A DNA stretch of 64,000 bases, from NCBI GenBank assembly GCA_016936555.1, contig JAFGXR010000080.1, positions 1 through 64,000 on the forward strand, read 5' to 3'. The position numbers were made by a program, and so were the translations under genes. This document shows positions 8,314 to 16,886 of the stretch, in pieces. The stretch comes from Spirochaetales bacterium. GTDB lineage: Bacteria > Spirochaetota > Spirochaetia > DSM-2461. The notes beneath the pieces are model-generated. The model was given only the letters and a program-made list of their open reading frames with translations, ran no database searches and had not been told where the DNA came from. Every line of letters begins with the position of its first letter. Position 1 is the first letter of the stretch.

Positions 8314-8397
8314 GTTTCAACACAAAGTAGCCGTAACATCGATATATCTAAATAAAGTTTACCGACCTACGTGTCGGGAAAATTAGGAGAGAAATAA

Positions 8398-10248
8398 ATG
8401 AAAAAAGCTTTAATGCTTGCTGCTGCTATCGCTGTGGTAGCTGCACCTGTTTTCGCTCAGGATGAGGCTCCCACTCTCGGTGGTCTTCACGGAGCATCCG
8501 GAAGCGTTGAGTTCAGCTTCGGCGATTCCGACATCGGAAACGACACTGGATTCGGTTTCGGAAGCGGAATCAAAGGATCTACTACAGGTTCTGTAACGGC
8601 TTCTATCGCAACTGAAAAAGTTGAAGCTGGTGCAACAATCAGCCTCGTTCCTTCAGTTGCTCTTAACGAAAATGACAACACTGTAGACACAGATGACATC
8701 AACCTTGCTGCTTACGATGCAGCAATCGAGTGGTACAAAACTGCTGAAGGTGACAACTACGGTCCCTTTACTGTAGAAATCGACTGGGAAGCTGAGATTT
8801 ACGCAGCACTTCAGGTTCAGGGTTTTACACTGGCTGAAGCACAGGCAATGTACACAGAAGATGATGGATGGGATATCGACGGTGATGATATTGCAGACGC
8901 AGCTGACTTTGCGGCTATAAAAACTGCTCTTAATTCTGCTATTCTTACTTCTATTACTGATGAAATTGATGCTCTGAATACTCTTACTGCGCCGTCCGCG
9001 TATACAGCTTATGGTTATACTGCGGCTTCCGCTGATGCAACAAGATATACAACAGAAATTATTGCTGGTGAAAAAGTGCTTTTCTTAAATGGTGTTAACC
9101 AGAATACAGTTGTTACAGATGATGAAGCTGATGTCTTTACTGCAGTAAACGAAGCAACTGACGATTATACAGAAGCTTACGGCGGTGTTGACGGTGACGA
9201 TACTTATGACGTTACGTTCCCCGTTTCTGACGCTTACTTCAGACTTCTCGGTGTTGCCGGTGTTGTTGATGTTGAGTTCGAAGTTAACGGTAAAAACGTA
9301 ATGGTTGGAAGCAAATTCACTGAAGCTACAGATGACGATCCCCTCCACCTCGGTGTTGGTCTGGCTCTGACTTCCGGTGTTGTTGAAGGTCTTTCCGCTT
9401 CTATACTTTACACGAACTATCCTTCAGAAGCCGCTGATACAGATGACATTCTGACAATCGGTAGCGAAGCTGCTGATGCAGAAGACGCTGTAAACGCTAT
9501 TCAGGTTAATGCCGGATACGCAACAGATATGTTCAATGTAGCTGTTGATTTCGCACTTGCAAGCTTCTCTGACATTGACCCCTGGTTCTCTGTAAGAGGT
9601 GGAGTATCTCTTGCTGACCTCGCCGGCCTCGCTGCCAACGTAGAGTTCACAAAACAGAGCGCAGCTAACGGTATGGGTCTTGCAGCTGATGTAAGCGCTT
9701 CTATCCTCGGGATTTCTCCCTCTGTTGACTTCAGATACAACCTCGAAGGTGATACAACTACAGACACAACTACACTTGGTGTAGATTCTGACGACACAAC
9801 TGGCGACGGAACAGCTCTTGATTACTTCAAATCTGTTCTTACAAGCGGTGGTTACCTCGGAATCGGTCTTTCTGTAGATTTCGCTGAAATCATGGGCATG
9901 AGCCTCATCACTCTTGATGGTGGATTCGCAATGGTATTCGGTGGAGACAATGACTGGAACGTAGGTCTTGGTCTTGACTTTACAGAGCTTTTCGCTCCTG
10001 TAACACTCGACGCCGGATTCAGCTCAACTTACGATGCAGTAAGAGCATGGGACGTAGCACTTGGTGCTGAGTTCTTCGGTGTAACAGCTAAAGTTGGACT
10101 CGGTGATGACCTCGGCGATGCCGACACTCACCTGCTCTTCAACGCCGGACTCGGATACACTTATGACGCAGTTGCTCTTTCCGCAGATTTCGGAATCGAT
10201 GCTGACAACGTTAAGTCTCTGATGTTCAAAGCTAAAACTTCTTTCTAA
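8398..10248 (+). CDS. Major outer-membrane beta-barrel-like protein with acidic insertion
   Basis: Exported protein with a clear signal peptide (MKKALMLAAAIAVVAAPVFAQ) and no lipobox. The C-terminus ends in Phe (FKAKTSF), and alternating polar/hydrophobic strands (VNAGYATDMFNVAVDFAL, AGLGYTYDAVALSADFGI) are typical of outer-membrane barrels. Codon choice is strongly biased in the flanks, suggesting high expression. Residues about 92-280 are different: rich in Ala, Asp, Thr and Tyr, very acidic, with looser AT-ending codons (about 8700-9230). That looks like a large inserted surface loop. A good ribosome site precedes the start and a strong terminator follows. A porin role is an inference; no named family was recognised. 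Confidence 0.75.
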   Translation: MKKALMLAAAIAVVAAPVFAQDEAPTLGGLHGASGSVEFSFGDSDIGNDTGFGFGSGIKGSTTGSVTASIATEKVEAGATISLVPSVALNENDNTVDTDDINLAAYDAAIEWYKTAEGDNYGPFTVEIDWEAEIYAALQVQGFTLAEAQAMYTEDDGWDIDGDDIADAADFAAIKTALNSAILTSITDEIDALNTLTAPSAYTAYGYTAASADATRYTTEIIAGEKVLFLNGVNQNTVVTDDEADVFTAVNEATDDYTEAYGGVDGDDTYDVTFPVSDAYFRLLGVAGVVDVEFEVNGKNVMVGSKFTEATDDDPLHLGVGLALTSGVVEGLSASILYTNYPSEAADTDDILTIGSEAADAEDAVNAIQVNAGYATDMFNVAVDFALASFSDIDPWFSVRGGVSLADLAGLAANVEFTKQSAANGMGLAADVSASILGISPSVDFRYNLEGDTTTDTTTLGVDSDDTTGDGTALDYFKSVLTSGGYLGIGLSVDFAEIMGMSLITLDGGFAMVFGGDNDWNVGLGLDFTELFAPVTLDAGFSSTYDAVRAWDVALGAEFFGVTAKVGLGDDLGDADTHLLFNAGLGYTYDAVALSADFGIDADNVKSLMFKAKTSF

Positions 10249-10286
10249 TCAGTAACCAGTTTACGAACTTAGTTTGAGTTAACAAC

Positions 10287-10315
10287 AGACCGCCTTTCGG
10301 GGCGGTCTTTTTTTC
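10287..10315 (+). terminator. Intrinsic terminator of the outer-membrane protein gene
   Basis: AGACCGCC (10287-10294), loop TTTCGG, GGCGGTCT (10301-10308) followed by a T-run. Confidence 0.92.
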
Positions 10316-10482
10316 ATCCAGTATTTCGGATTATTTTTGATATACCTTTGAATTTCAACCAAACCTTCATCTTTGAATAGTGTCCGGCAATAATAAGACC
10401 TATGCCACTTGAACCCTGCAAATCCAGCCTGGTGAATCCGTTTAGACGAAGTTGTTTTAAATGCACCGATTCAATCATTCCC

Positions 10483-10500
10483 TGCGCAACCCTTTGCACA
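10483..10500. promoter_or_regulatory. LacI-type operator O1 (distal)
   Basis: TGCGCAA-CCCT-TTGCACA: the same half-sites and 4-bp spacer as the perfect palindrome before glgP (one mismatch in the left half). It lies 108 bp upstream of O2, a distance that could allow looping. Confidence 0.55.
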
Positions 10501-10558
10501 AATTCACGGCACCAATCTGATATACGCACAAAATTACGCACAAATTGCAAACTTTTTC

Positions 10559-10587
10559 TTGACTTAACCTATGAACAGGGAGATAAT
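10559..10587 (+). promoter_or_regulatory. Promoter of the malEFG-like operon
   Basis: TTGACT (10559-10564), 17-bp spacer, GATAAT (10582-10587). Transcription should start near 10594, inside operator O2. Confidence 0.75.
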
Positions 10588-10590
10588 CAC

Positions 10591-10608
10591 AATGCAACCG
10601 CTTGCACA
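10591..10608. promoter_or_regulatory. LacI-type operator O2 at the transcription start
   Basis: AATGCAA-CCGC-TTGCACA, with a central CG as usual for LacI-family sites. Its right part is nearly the same as the glgP operator read on the other strand (TGTGCAAGCGGTTGCA). Overlap with the start site implies repression. Confidence 0.65.
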
Positions 10609-10655
10609 GTGTGTTGTAAAAAAACAAGGTATTATTAAATATACAGGAGTAAATG

Positions 10656-11876
10656 ATGAAAAAAGTATTGGTTGCTTTACTTGTACTAGCCTCTGTTGCT
10701 GCACCTCTTATCGCAGGTGGACAGCAGGGCGGAGAATCCGATGGTCCCGTAACAATCTCTCTCTGGACAAAAGAAGGAGAATCTGACGGTGCTCTCCAGT
10801 GGGTTCAGTCTCTGGCTGCAGATTTTACTGCACAGCACGAAAATATTACTATAGAGGTCCTCAACAAAGAAGTTGAAGCTCTCAGAGAAGACTTTCAGAC
10901 AGCGGCTCTTGCCGGAACAGCTCCCGACCTCCTCTGGTCTGTTTCCGACCATGCCGGTCCTTTCACAACAGCAGGTCTTATTCAGCCCGTAGATGATTTT
11001 ATCGACACTTCCAAATATGTTGAGTCTGTTGTTATGAACGGTTCTACCTGGGCAGTTCCCATAGCTTCCGGTAACCACCTCATGCTCATGGCTAACAAAA
11101 AATATGTCAGCGAGCTTCCCAAGACAACAGATGAGTTTATCGCACTGGCCAAATCACTGACTAAAGGTGATATGTACGGTCTGGCATACAACCTCGGAGA
11201 AGCATTCTGGCTCGCTCCCTGGCTCGGTGGTTTCAACGGCAGTGTTTTCGCTGAAGACGGCGTAACTCCCACTCTCGACACACCTGCCATGCTCAACACA
11301 CTTAAGTTCCTCAGATCCCTCAAATTCGACCACGGCGTAACTCCCGTTGAATCTGACTATGCTGTTGCCGATACTCTCTTCAAAGAAGGGAAAGCTGCCA
11401 TGCTGATCAACGGTGACTGGTCTATCGGCGGATACAAAGAGGCTCTCGGCGATGACCTCCTGATCGGAAGACTTCCCAAAGTTTCCGCAACAGGAAAATA
11501 CCCTGCGCCCTACACTTCCGGTGTTTACTTCTTCATTCCTGCTGATCTTCCCGCAGAAAAAGAAAGCGCTGTAAAAATGTTCATCGAGTACGTGACTTCA
11601 GAAGAAGTTCAGTCTGAAATGCTTGCAAACCTCTCAAGACTTCCCGGTCTCAAGGCAGCTCTTTCAAGCCCCCTCATCGAGAACGATCCTCTAATGAAAG
11701 GTTCTGTAGCTCAGATGGAAGTTGGAACGCCCATGCCTACAGTACTCGAAATGAGAGCTGTCTGGGATGCAATCAATCCCGAACTCTCCGCTGTGATGGC
11801 TGGATCTGAAACTCCTGAAGAAGCTGTTAAGAAAATGCAGGAAGCTGCGGTTAACGGAATCGCAAACCTGAAGTAA
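10656..11876 (+). CDS. Extracellular sugar-binding protein (family 1, MalE-like)
   Basis: Substrate-binding component of a carbohydrate ABC importer. It has a signal peptide (MKKVLVALLVLASVAAPLIAG) and family-1 features: SLWTKEGESDG near 35, GTAPDLLWSVSDH near 90, a GNHLMLMANKKY segment, FKEGKAAMLINGDWSIGGY near 250 and PAPYTSGVYFFIP. The length (406 residues) is normal. AGGAG (10645-10649) is six bases before the ATG at 10656 but only three from the ATG at 10653, so the second ATG is preferred. It heads an operon with two permeases and a LacI regulator. Operator sharing with glgP suggests maltodextrin as substrate, which is an inference. Confidence 0.9.
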   Translation: MKKVLVALLVLASVAAPLIAGGQQGGESDGPVTISLWTKEGESDGALQWVQSLAADFTAQHENITIEVLNKEVEALREDFQTAALAGTAPDLLWSVSDHAGPFTTAGLIQPVDDFIDTSKYVESVVMNGSTWAVPIASGNHLMLMANKKYVSELPKTTDEFIALAKSLTKGDMYGLAYNLGEAFWLAPWLGGFNGSVFAEDGVTPTLDTPAMLNTLKFLRSLKFDHGVTPVESDYAVADTLFKEGKAAMLINGDWSIGGYKEALGDDLLIGRLPKVSATGKYPAPYTSGVYFFIPADLPAEKESAVKMFIEYVTSEEVQSEMLANLSRLPGLKAALSSPLIENDPLMKGSVAQMEVGTPMPTVLEMRAVWDAINPELSAVMAGSETPEEAVKKMQEAAVNGIANLK

Positions 11877-11908
11877 TCAGTTTTCCGACAGTGATTGTAT
11901 AGGATCAG

Positions 11909-11933
11909 AGACCCGGTTTCCTAATGGGGGTCT
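11909..11933 (+). other. Intercistronic hairpin after the binding-protein gene
   Basis: AGACCC (11909-11914) pairs with GGGTCT (11928-11933). It may protect the 3' end of the binding-protein message, as described for malE-malF regions. Confidence 0.4.
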
Positions 11934-11940
11934 GTTCCTC

Positions 11941-11973
11941 AAAGAGGAGAGGAGTCGTCCTCTCCTCTTTTTT
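11941..11973 (+). terminator. Intraoperonic (partial) terminator between malE-like and malF-like genes
   Basis: A 13-bp perfect stem, AAAGAGGAGAGGA (11941-11953) with TCCTCTCCTCTTT (11958-11970), a GTCG loop and a T-run. It sits just before the permease gene, so it probably lowers permease expression relative to the binding protein. Confidence 0.8.
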
Positions 11974-11989
11974 CAAGATGGAGGATCAA

Positions 11990-13000
11990 ATGAATTCACA
12001 AGTTGTTCTGACCGCATTGGGACAGGTATCGGGAACAGTGTTCTGGATGTTTGTCGGTTTCATGCTCATTGAAGTTTCCATATGGGCAGTGGGAAACAAG
12101 GTCCTAAAGAACAAGAATACGTTAGTTGCCATGCTGGTTACCCCGGCATTTGTGGGATTGGGACTGTTGCTTGTCTTTCCTCTTATTTATGAGGTAGTTC
12201 TGGCATTCAGTAACATGAATCTCTACCATTTCAGGAATCCGGAATTCAGCCTCCTTAACGGACTGGACAATTTCAAGAGGGTTTTTACTAAGCCCGTATT
12301 GCAGAGCACGACCTTTGTTCCTGTCCTCCTGAGAACCTTCTTATGGACATCTCAGGTCTTTATTCACGCATCATTCGGTATGCTTCTGGCCATGCTTCTC
12401 AACAGACCGGGTCTGAAATTCAAAAATGTCTACAGAGCCATTCTGATTCTTCCCTGGGCTATGCCTCAGGTTATTTCCGCTCTGACCTGGAGAAGCGAAT
12501 TTAACTTCGAATACGGTTTCCCCAATATTTTACTCAATAGAATCGGACTTCCGGGAATACAGTGGAAAGCAGACGCTGTCTGGAACTTTATCGCCATGGT
12601 CCTGACAAATGTCTGGCTTGGTATTCCTTTTATGATGGTCATTTCTCTCGGCGGCCTACAGAGTATTTCCGCTGAATTTTATGAAGCCGCCGATATGGAC
12701 GGCGCTTCCGGTTGGACTAAATTCCAGAATATCACACTCCCCCTGATGAAGCCGGTTCTCGCGCCCTCGGTCATGCTGGGTATTATCTGGACTTTCAATA
12801 ACTTCAATATCCCCTATTTCATTAACGAAATGAAGCTGGAATCTTCTGAGATTCTCGTTACGGCTCTCTTCAGAGCAGCCTTTAATTTCAGCCAGTACGG
12901 ATTTTCCGCTGCATTCGCACTTATCATTTTTGCATTGCTTTTCTCTATGACGCTTGTATATGTCAAATGGACGGGAGCTCTGAAAGGAGTTACAGACTGA
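11990..13000 (+). CDS. Sugar ABC transporter permease (MalF-like)
   Basis: Inner-membrane permease of the carbohydrate importer, 336 residues with several hydrophobic segments, including one near residues 10-32 and one near 44-65. The EAA loop that contacts the ATPase is present (EFYEAADMDGASGWTKFQNITLPLMKP, about residues 223-250). The ATG at 11990 is chosen because GGAGG lies seven bases upstream; the open frame extends back to 11924 but that part overlaps the terminator hairpin. It overlaps the next permease start by one base (TGATG), indicating translational coupling. Confidence 0.92.
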   Translation: MNSQVVLTALGQVSGTVFWMFVGFMLIEVSIWAVGNKVLKNKNTLVAMLVTPAFVGLGLLLVFPLIYEVVLAFSNMNLYHFRNPEFSLLNGLDNFKRVFTKPVLQSTTFVPVLLRTFLWTSQVFIHASFGMLLAMLLNRPGLKFKNVYRAILILPWAMPQVISALTWRSEFNFEYGFPNILLNRIGLPGIQWKADAVWNFIAMVLTNVWLGIPFMMVISLGGLQSISAEFYEAADMDGASGWTKFQNITLPLMKPVLAPSVMLGIIWTFNNFNIPYFINEMKLESSEILVTALFRAAFNFSQYGFSAAFALIIFALLFSMTLVYVKWTGALKGVTD

Positions 13001-13845
13001 TGAAAAAAATAGGACACCAGGACCCCCTTTGGGTCAAAGCAATAATTCACGCCCTTCTCATTACAGCCTGTCTGATCACCATATACCCCATATTGAGAAT
13101 TATGACTATTTCTCTGAGACCGGGAGACAGATTGATGTCCACATCACTGGCTATCATACCGCCCGATGCGACTTTTCTGAATTATAAAGCGGCTCTTTTC
13201 GAGAAGGACTTCCTTCTCTGGCTGTGGAACTCTCTGGTCATAACTCTGGCTACAGCAGTCATCGGTCTGTCATTGGCTTCAACATCGGCATATGCCATAT
13301 CGAGGTGGAAATTCCCGGGAAGAAACGCCATGCTCATCTTCCTTCTTGGAACGCAGATGATTCCGGCAGCCATGCTCATGGTACCGCTTTATCTTCTTGC
13401 CGCCAAATTCGGTCTGATAAACACATACCGCGGTCTGGTCATAGCCTATTCGGTCAGCGCGGTTCCCTTCAGCATCTGGATTCTCAAGGGATATTATGAT
13501 TCCATCCCGACGACTCTGGAAGAAGCCGCCATGATCGACGGAGCATCGAGAATGTACACCTTCTGGAAAATCATCCTCCCCTTGACAACTCCAGCCCTTG
13601 CCATTGCGTTTCTCTTCAATTTCATGAACTCCTGGAATGAGTTCATGCTGGCCAGGATCATGCTGCCCAAAGCGGGTATGTTTACCTGGCCGCTCGGCCT
13701 TCAATCGTTGCAGGGCCAGTTTACAACACAGTGGGGTGTTTATGCTGCATCATCCATGATGATCAGTGTTCCCGTTGTCGCTTTATTCCTCTACTCTTCA
13801 AAATGGCTCGTTAACGGGCTGACAGCGGGGTCGGTTAAAGGTTAA
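13000..13845 (+). CDS. Sugar ABC transporter permease (MalG-like)
   Basis: Second permease subunit, 281 residues, with about six membrane segments (first at about 12-35, LIHALLITACLITIYPILRI-type). The EAA loop is EEAAMIDGASRMYTFWKIILPL near residues 175-195. The ATG at 13000 overlaps the stop of the MalF-like gene, with AAAGGAG 12 bases upstream. No ATPase gene follows; the stand-alone MalK-type ATPase at 36693 is the best candidate partner. Confidence 0.93.
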   Translation: MKKIGHQDPLWVKAIIHALLITACLITIYPILRIMTISLRPGDRLMSTSLAIIPPDATFLNYKAALFEKDFLLWLWNSLVITLATAVIGLSLASTSAYAISRWKFPGRNAMLIFLLGTQMIPAAMLMVPLYLLAAKFGLINTYRGLVIAYSVSAVPFSIWILKGYYDSIPTTLEEAAMIDGASRMYTFWKIILPLTTPALAIAFLFNFMNSWNEFMLARIMLPKAGMFTWPLGLQSLQGQFTTQWGVYAASSMMISVPVVALFLYSSKWLVNGLTAGSVKG

Positions 13846-13853
13846 TATTGTAT

Positions 13854-13887
13854 ATACCCGGAAACGATGTATTCCGATTCCGGGTAT
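13854..13887 (+). other. Intergenic hairpin between permease and regulator genes
   Basis: ATACCCGGAA (13854-13863) pairs perfectly with TTCCGGGTAT (13878-13887). No T-run follows, so it is more likely a processing or stability element than a terminator. Confidence 0.5.
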
Positions 13888-13914
13888 TCACATTCGACAC
13901 ATAAAGGACTTGCC

Positions 13915-14922
13915 ATGGCTGTTACCATTAAGGATGTTGCCGATCGCGCGGGGGTTTCCCCGTCGACTGTTTCCCGGGTTATTCACAATAATCCCAAAAT
14001 AAGCGAGGAGACGAAAAAGATTGTCAACAAGGCTATGGAAGACCTGAAATACCATCCCAACGCCGTGGCCAGAAGTCTGGCCAACAGCTCAACCCAGACA
14101 ATAGGTCTGATTCTGCCGAACTCCTCCGACGATCTGTTTACGAGGCCCTTCTTTATCGAAGCTATGAGGGGAATAAGTATCTACGCCCAGAACCAGAAAT
14201 ACAACCTTATGTACTGTTTCAGCAACAGCGAAGAAGAAGAAGTCGGGTTTATCCGCAATTACATCAACAGCGGCTGGGTTGACGGGATCGTTCTCTTCAC
14301 GGCACGGAAAGAGGATAAGTGTATATCCTACCTTCGAAAAAGGGATTTTCCCTTCGTCGTAATCGGCGAACCTGAAGAGGGAGACGATATCCTCTGGGTC
14401 GATAATGACAATGTCCAATCCATGTACAATGTGACCAGCTATCTGGTCGAAAAGGGTTTTCGCCGTATAGGATTGATAACCGGTCCCGATCAGTTCGCCG
14501 TGACCCGGAACAGACGGGAAGGGTATCTGCAGGCTCTGAAATCGAGAAAAATCGATATTGACGAATCCCTGATAAGAACAGGAGATTCCTTTTCGGAAGA
14601 AACGGGCTACCGGTGCATGAAAGAACTCATCGAGTCGGAAAACCCTCCCCAGGCCATCGCGTCGGCCGATGACTACCTGGCCTTCGGAGCCATAAGTGCC
14701 ATGAAAGAAGCCGGTATTCTTTTACCCATTGTCGGCTTTAACAACAGTCCCAGAGCGGAATTTCTCTCCCCCGCCCTCTCATCTGTCGATATAAACCCCG
14801 TACTTCTCGGAGAAAACGCTGTGGAGCTTCTTATTAAGAGCCTCCAGAATAAAATTCTCCCCTTTAAAAATGTCATCGTCGGCACGCGTTTAATCGAGAG
14901 AGAGACAACTTCAAAGTATTGA
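13915..14922 (+). CDS. LacI-family transcriptional regulator
   Basis: Sugar-responsive repressor of 335 residues. The N-terminal helix-turn-helix and hinge are classical: VTIKDVADRAGVSPSTVSRV (residues 3-22), followed by HPNAVARSLA near 45-54. The rest is a periplasmic-binding-protein-like effector domain (TIGLILPNSS, DGIVLFTARK, VDNDNVQSMYNVTSYL, and AIASADDYLAFGA). The ATG at 13915 (MAVTIKDV) is the natural start; the upstream in-frame extension to 13867 overlaps a hairpin. Downstream of the malEFG-like genes, it is the likely ligand of the TGTGCAA-N4-TTGCACA operators before that operon and glgP. Confidence 0.93.
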   Translation: MAVTIKDVADRAGVSPSTVSRVIHNNPKISEETKKIVNKAMEDLKYHPNAVARSLANSSTQTIGLILPNSSDDLFTRPFFIEAMRGISIYAQNQKYNLMYCFSNSEEEEVGFIRNYINSGWVDGIVLFTARKEDKCISYLRKRDFPFVVIGEPEEGDDILWVDNDNVQSMYNVTSYLVEKGFRRIGLITGPDQFAVTRNRREGYLQALKSRKIDIDESLIRTGDSFSEETGYRCMKELIESENPPQAIASADDYLAFGAISAMKEAGILLPIVGFNNSPRAEFLSPALSSVDINPVLLGENAVELLIKSLQNKILPFKNVIVGTRLIERETTSKY

Positions 14923-14947
14923 ACCGGCCGGTCTCACAGGTTATACT
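14919..14947 (+). promoter_or_regulatory. Promoter of engB
   Basis: TTGAAC (14919-14924), 17-bp spacer, TATACT (14942-14947). The ATG at 14957 is nine bases further, so the leader would be only two or three bases long. Confidence 0.6.
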
Positions 14948-14956
14948 TTGCTTCAG

Positions 14957-15613
14957 ATGGCAAATATCAATTATAATAAAATAGAATTTCTTAAAAGCGC
15001 GGCTTATTTCAAAAACCTCCCGGAAGACAAAGGGATAGAAATAGCCTTTGCGGGCCGGTCCAACGCAGGAAAATCCAGCGCCCTGAACACGTTGACAAAC
15101 CGGAAAAACCTGGCGAAAACCAGCAGCAAACCCGGTAAAACTCAGCATATCAATTTATTCCGGCTCGATAAGCAGCGCGTTCTCGTCGATTTGCCGGGAT
15201 ACGGTTTTTCCAGAGTCAACCGCGCTGAAAAAAAGCGATGGGAAGAGGAGCTGACCAGATATCTGGAGGAAAGGCAATGCCTGAGAGGAATCGTTCTGGT
15301 AATGGATGTCAGACATCCCCTTACGGAGCTGGATAGAGCCATGGTGGACTTCGCCGAGTCGGCGGGACGTGATCTTCATATCATCCTGAGCAAATCGGAC
15401 AAACTGAATAAAGGAAAAATCGCTGCCTCTGTGTTAAAAGTCAAAAAAGACCTGAAGGATTATACTATCAACATCACAGTCCAGCCCTTCTCCTCCCTGA
15501 ACGGAAGCGGCCTGAAAGAGCTGAAACAGCAACTGGATTTCTGGTACTCAAAAGAAGAAGCCTCCATCGGAACAGATCCAATTCAGCAGCCTGAAAACGA
15601 AGCGGAGGAATAA
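14957..15613 (+). CDS. engB: Ribosome biogenesis GTPase YsxC/EngB
   Basis: Essential-type GTPase involved in assembly of the 50S subunit. G1 is GRSNAGKSSALN (about residues 34-45), G3 is DLPGYGF near 78-84, and G4 is the SKSD variant near 144-147. The 218-residue length is slightly above the common 190-210, with a short acidic tail. ATG 14957 (MANINYNK) is preferred over the upstream TTG at 14948, which touches the -10 box. It is followed by a convergent OmpA-like gene with only eight bases between stops. Confidence 0.93.
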   Translation: MANINYNKIEFLKSAAYFKNLPEDKGIEIAFAGRSNAGKSSALNTLTNRKNLAKTSSKPGKTQHINLFRLDKQRVLVDLPGYGFSRVNRAEKKRWEEELTRYLEERQCLRGIVLVMDVRHPLTELDRAMVDFAESAGRDLHIILSKSDKLNKGKIAASVLKVKKDLKDYTINITVQPFSSLNGSGLKELKQQLDFWYSKEEASIGTDPIQQPENEAEE

Positions 15614-15621
15614 AGGATGCA

Positions 15622-16815
15622 TCAATCCTCCATGATCAGCAGCTCGACCCGCCGGTTTTCCGCTCTCCCTTCATCTGTATCGTTTGAAGCGACCGGCTCT
15701 GTCCCTCCCATCCCCATATAAAGAAAGCGGTCTTCAGCAACTCCCCGTTTGATAAGCTCATTGACAACCATCAGAGCGCGATCGATGGAGAGCTCGAATT
15801 GGGATTCCCTCGTTCCCACATCGGCCGTATGTCCTTTGACAAGAAACGATCTGTTATCAATCTTTTTCAGTGATTCGGCCAGTGAGTCCAGGAGCGGAAT
15901 ATCATCGGGGAGAAGAATCGCCTGATCAGCTTCGAAATGGAGATTTTTAAGAGTCAGGAGCAAACCGTCATCCCCTTCCGAAAGAGAAATATCGTCGGAA
16001 ATGTTGTCACCTAGATCCTTTTTCAGATCATAAATCAGCTTCTCGGCCATATCAGCCTGATCCATACCGGTCACCCCTTTAAAGAAGGTGAGGATAAATC
16101 CGTTTTTCTCCAGAGACTGCCCGTCAGTAAAGCTGTGAATTTCCCTCATCGTATCGCGGATCAGAATAGGTTCGCCGTTCTGTGCCGAAATGATAATGGA
16201 CACATCGTGTGTTCCCGAGATATTTTTCAGAAGAGGATTTCCGTCGGGGTCATCCCCACGTCTGTACCGGACGGCGTATTTCGCCCGTATCGAGTGAACG
16301 TCCTCTCCCTGGTAGCGGCTCATTCCTTCATAGATATATTCACAGTAAACGGGAAACCTGGTAACCGTCCCTTTGTGAAGAACAACTTTCTCGCTGAAAG
16401 CCAGCCAGCTGTCCCCTTTCATCAGCGGGTCCGATGTGTAGCTGGGAAAGGAACGGATCAGGGGATAGACCTCATCGCGGCCGATAATCATTTCTCCGCT
16501 GGTATAGAGCGTGTATTCCGACCGGTTTATTTCATCGATTTTCGATGCCTTTTTAAAGCCGTCTCTGGTCAACTCCTCAAAGACATAATAGTTTCCTGAA
16601 ATCCTGTAGGAGCCGTCATCCTGTCTGGAAGCATTGAGAATTCCCCGGTTCTCGTTGTAGATATGTCCCTTGTAGATTCCGTTTTCCTTCAGCCTGTAAT
16701 CGGAACGCTCGATAATTCTGAATTTTCCCGCGGGAATGAAGCTGAAATAAACTTCTGCTCCGGAAAAAACATTCGCAAAAAGAATAAAAAGTAATGACAG
16801 CAGTCCTTTTTTCAT
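15622..16815 (-). CDS. Exported OmpA-domain protein
   Basis: Envelope protein of 397 residues with a signal peptide (MKKGLLSLLFILFANVFSGA) and a C-terminal OmpA-like peptidoglycan-binding domain at about 285-395: LHFEADQAILLPDD, VKGHTADVGTRESQ, LSIDRALMVVNEL and the closing GRAENRRVELLI with the conserved Arg. The N-terminal 270 residues look like a beta-rich domain that I cannot assign. ATG 16815 is chosen because the signal peptide starts there; the frame extends upstream to 16869. A TATACT box (16823-16828 on the plus strand) ends seven bases before the start. Confidence 0.85.
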   Translation of the reverse strand: MKKGLLSLLFILFANVFSGAEVYFSFIPAGKFRIIERSDYRLKENGIYKGHIYNENRGILNASRQDDGSYRISGNYYVFEELTRDGFKKASKIDEINRSEYTLYTSGEMIIGRDEVYPLIRSFPSYTSDPLMKGDSWLAFSEKVVLHKGTVTRFPVYCEYIYEGMSRYQGEDVHSIRAKYAVRYRRGDDPDGNPLLKNISGTHDVSIIISAQNGEPILIRDTMREIHSFTDGQSLEKNGFILTFFKGVTGMDQADMAEKLIYDLKKDLGDNISDDISLSEGDDGLLLTLKNLHFEADQAILLPDDIPLLDSLAESLKKIDNRSFLVKGHTADVGTRESQFELSIDRALMVVNELIKRGVAEDRFLYMGMGGTEPVASNDTDEGRAENRRVELLIMED

Positions 16816-16822
16816 ATCATTA

Positions 16823-16828
16823 AGTATA
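16823..16828 (-). promoter_or_regulatory. Candidate -10 box of the OmpA-domain gene
   Basis: TATACT on the minus strand, seven bases before the ATG at 16815. The -35 is not clear. Confidence 0.35.
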
Positions 16829-16852
16829 ATCATTCTATTTCCCTGATAGCAC

Positions 16853-16880
16853 TTGATTTTTTCCTTCATGCAAAGAAAAT
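16853..16880 (+). promoter_or_regulatory. Candidate promoter of aroK
   Basis: TTGATT (16853-16858), 16-bp spacer, GAAAAT (16875-16880), then six bases to the ATG at 16887. No ribosome site is visible. Confidence 0.4.
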
Positions 16881-16886
16881 AGAAAC

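Larger units (their letters stand above)
7972..8397 (+). promoter_or_regulatory. 426-bp regulatory region before the outer-membrane protein gene
   Basis: No coding gene is seen here. The segment contains two clusters of phased TTCACA-type repeats (8067-8106 and 8286-8313), a TATAAT at 8110-8115 just after the first cluster, and a ribosome site (AGGAGAG) 8-10 bases before the ATG at 8398. The long AT-rich leader suggests a strongly regulated, highly expressed gene. Confidence 0.6.
10316..10652 (+). promoter_or_regulatory. Regulatory region of the maltodextrin-type transporter
   Basis: About 340 bp without a convincing gene. It holds two LacI-type palindromes (10483-10500 and 10591-10608), the promoter at 10559-10587 and a direct repeat TACGCACAAA at 10523 and 10535. 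The first 150 bp show nothing I can name. Confidence 0.6.

Noticed and set aside
10314-10638. Open frames on both strands between the outer-membrane protein and the transporter genes
   Set aside because: They overlap the promoter and operators, lack ribosome sites and show no recognised domain. They are treated as non-coding.
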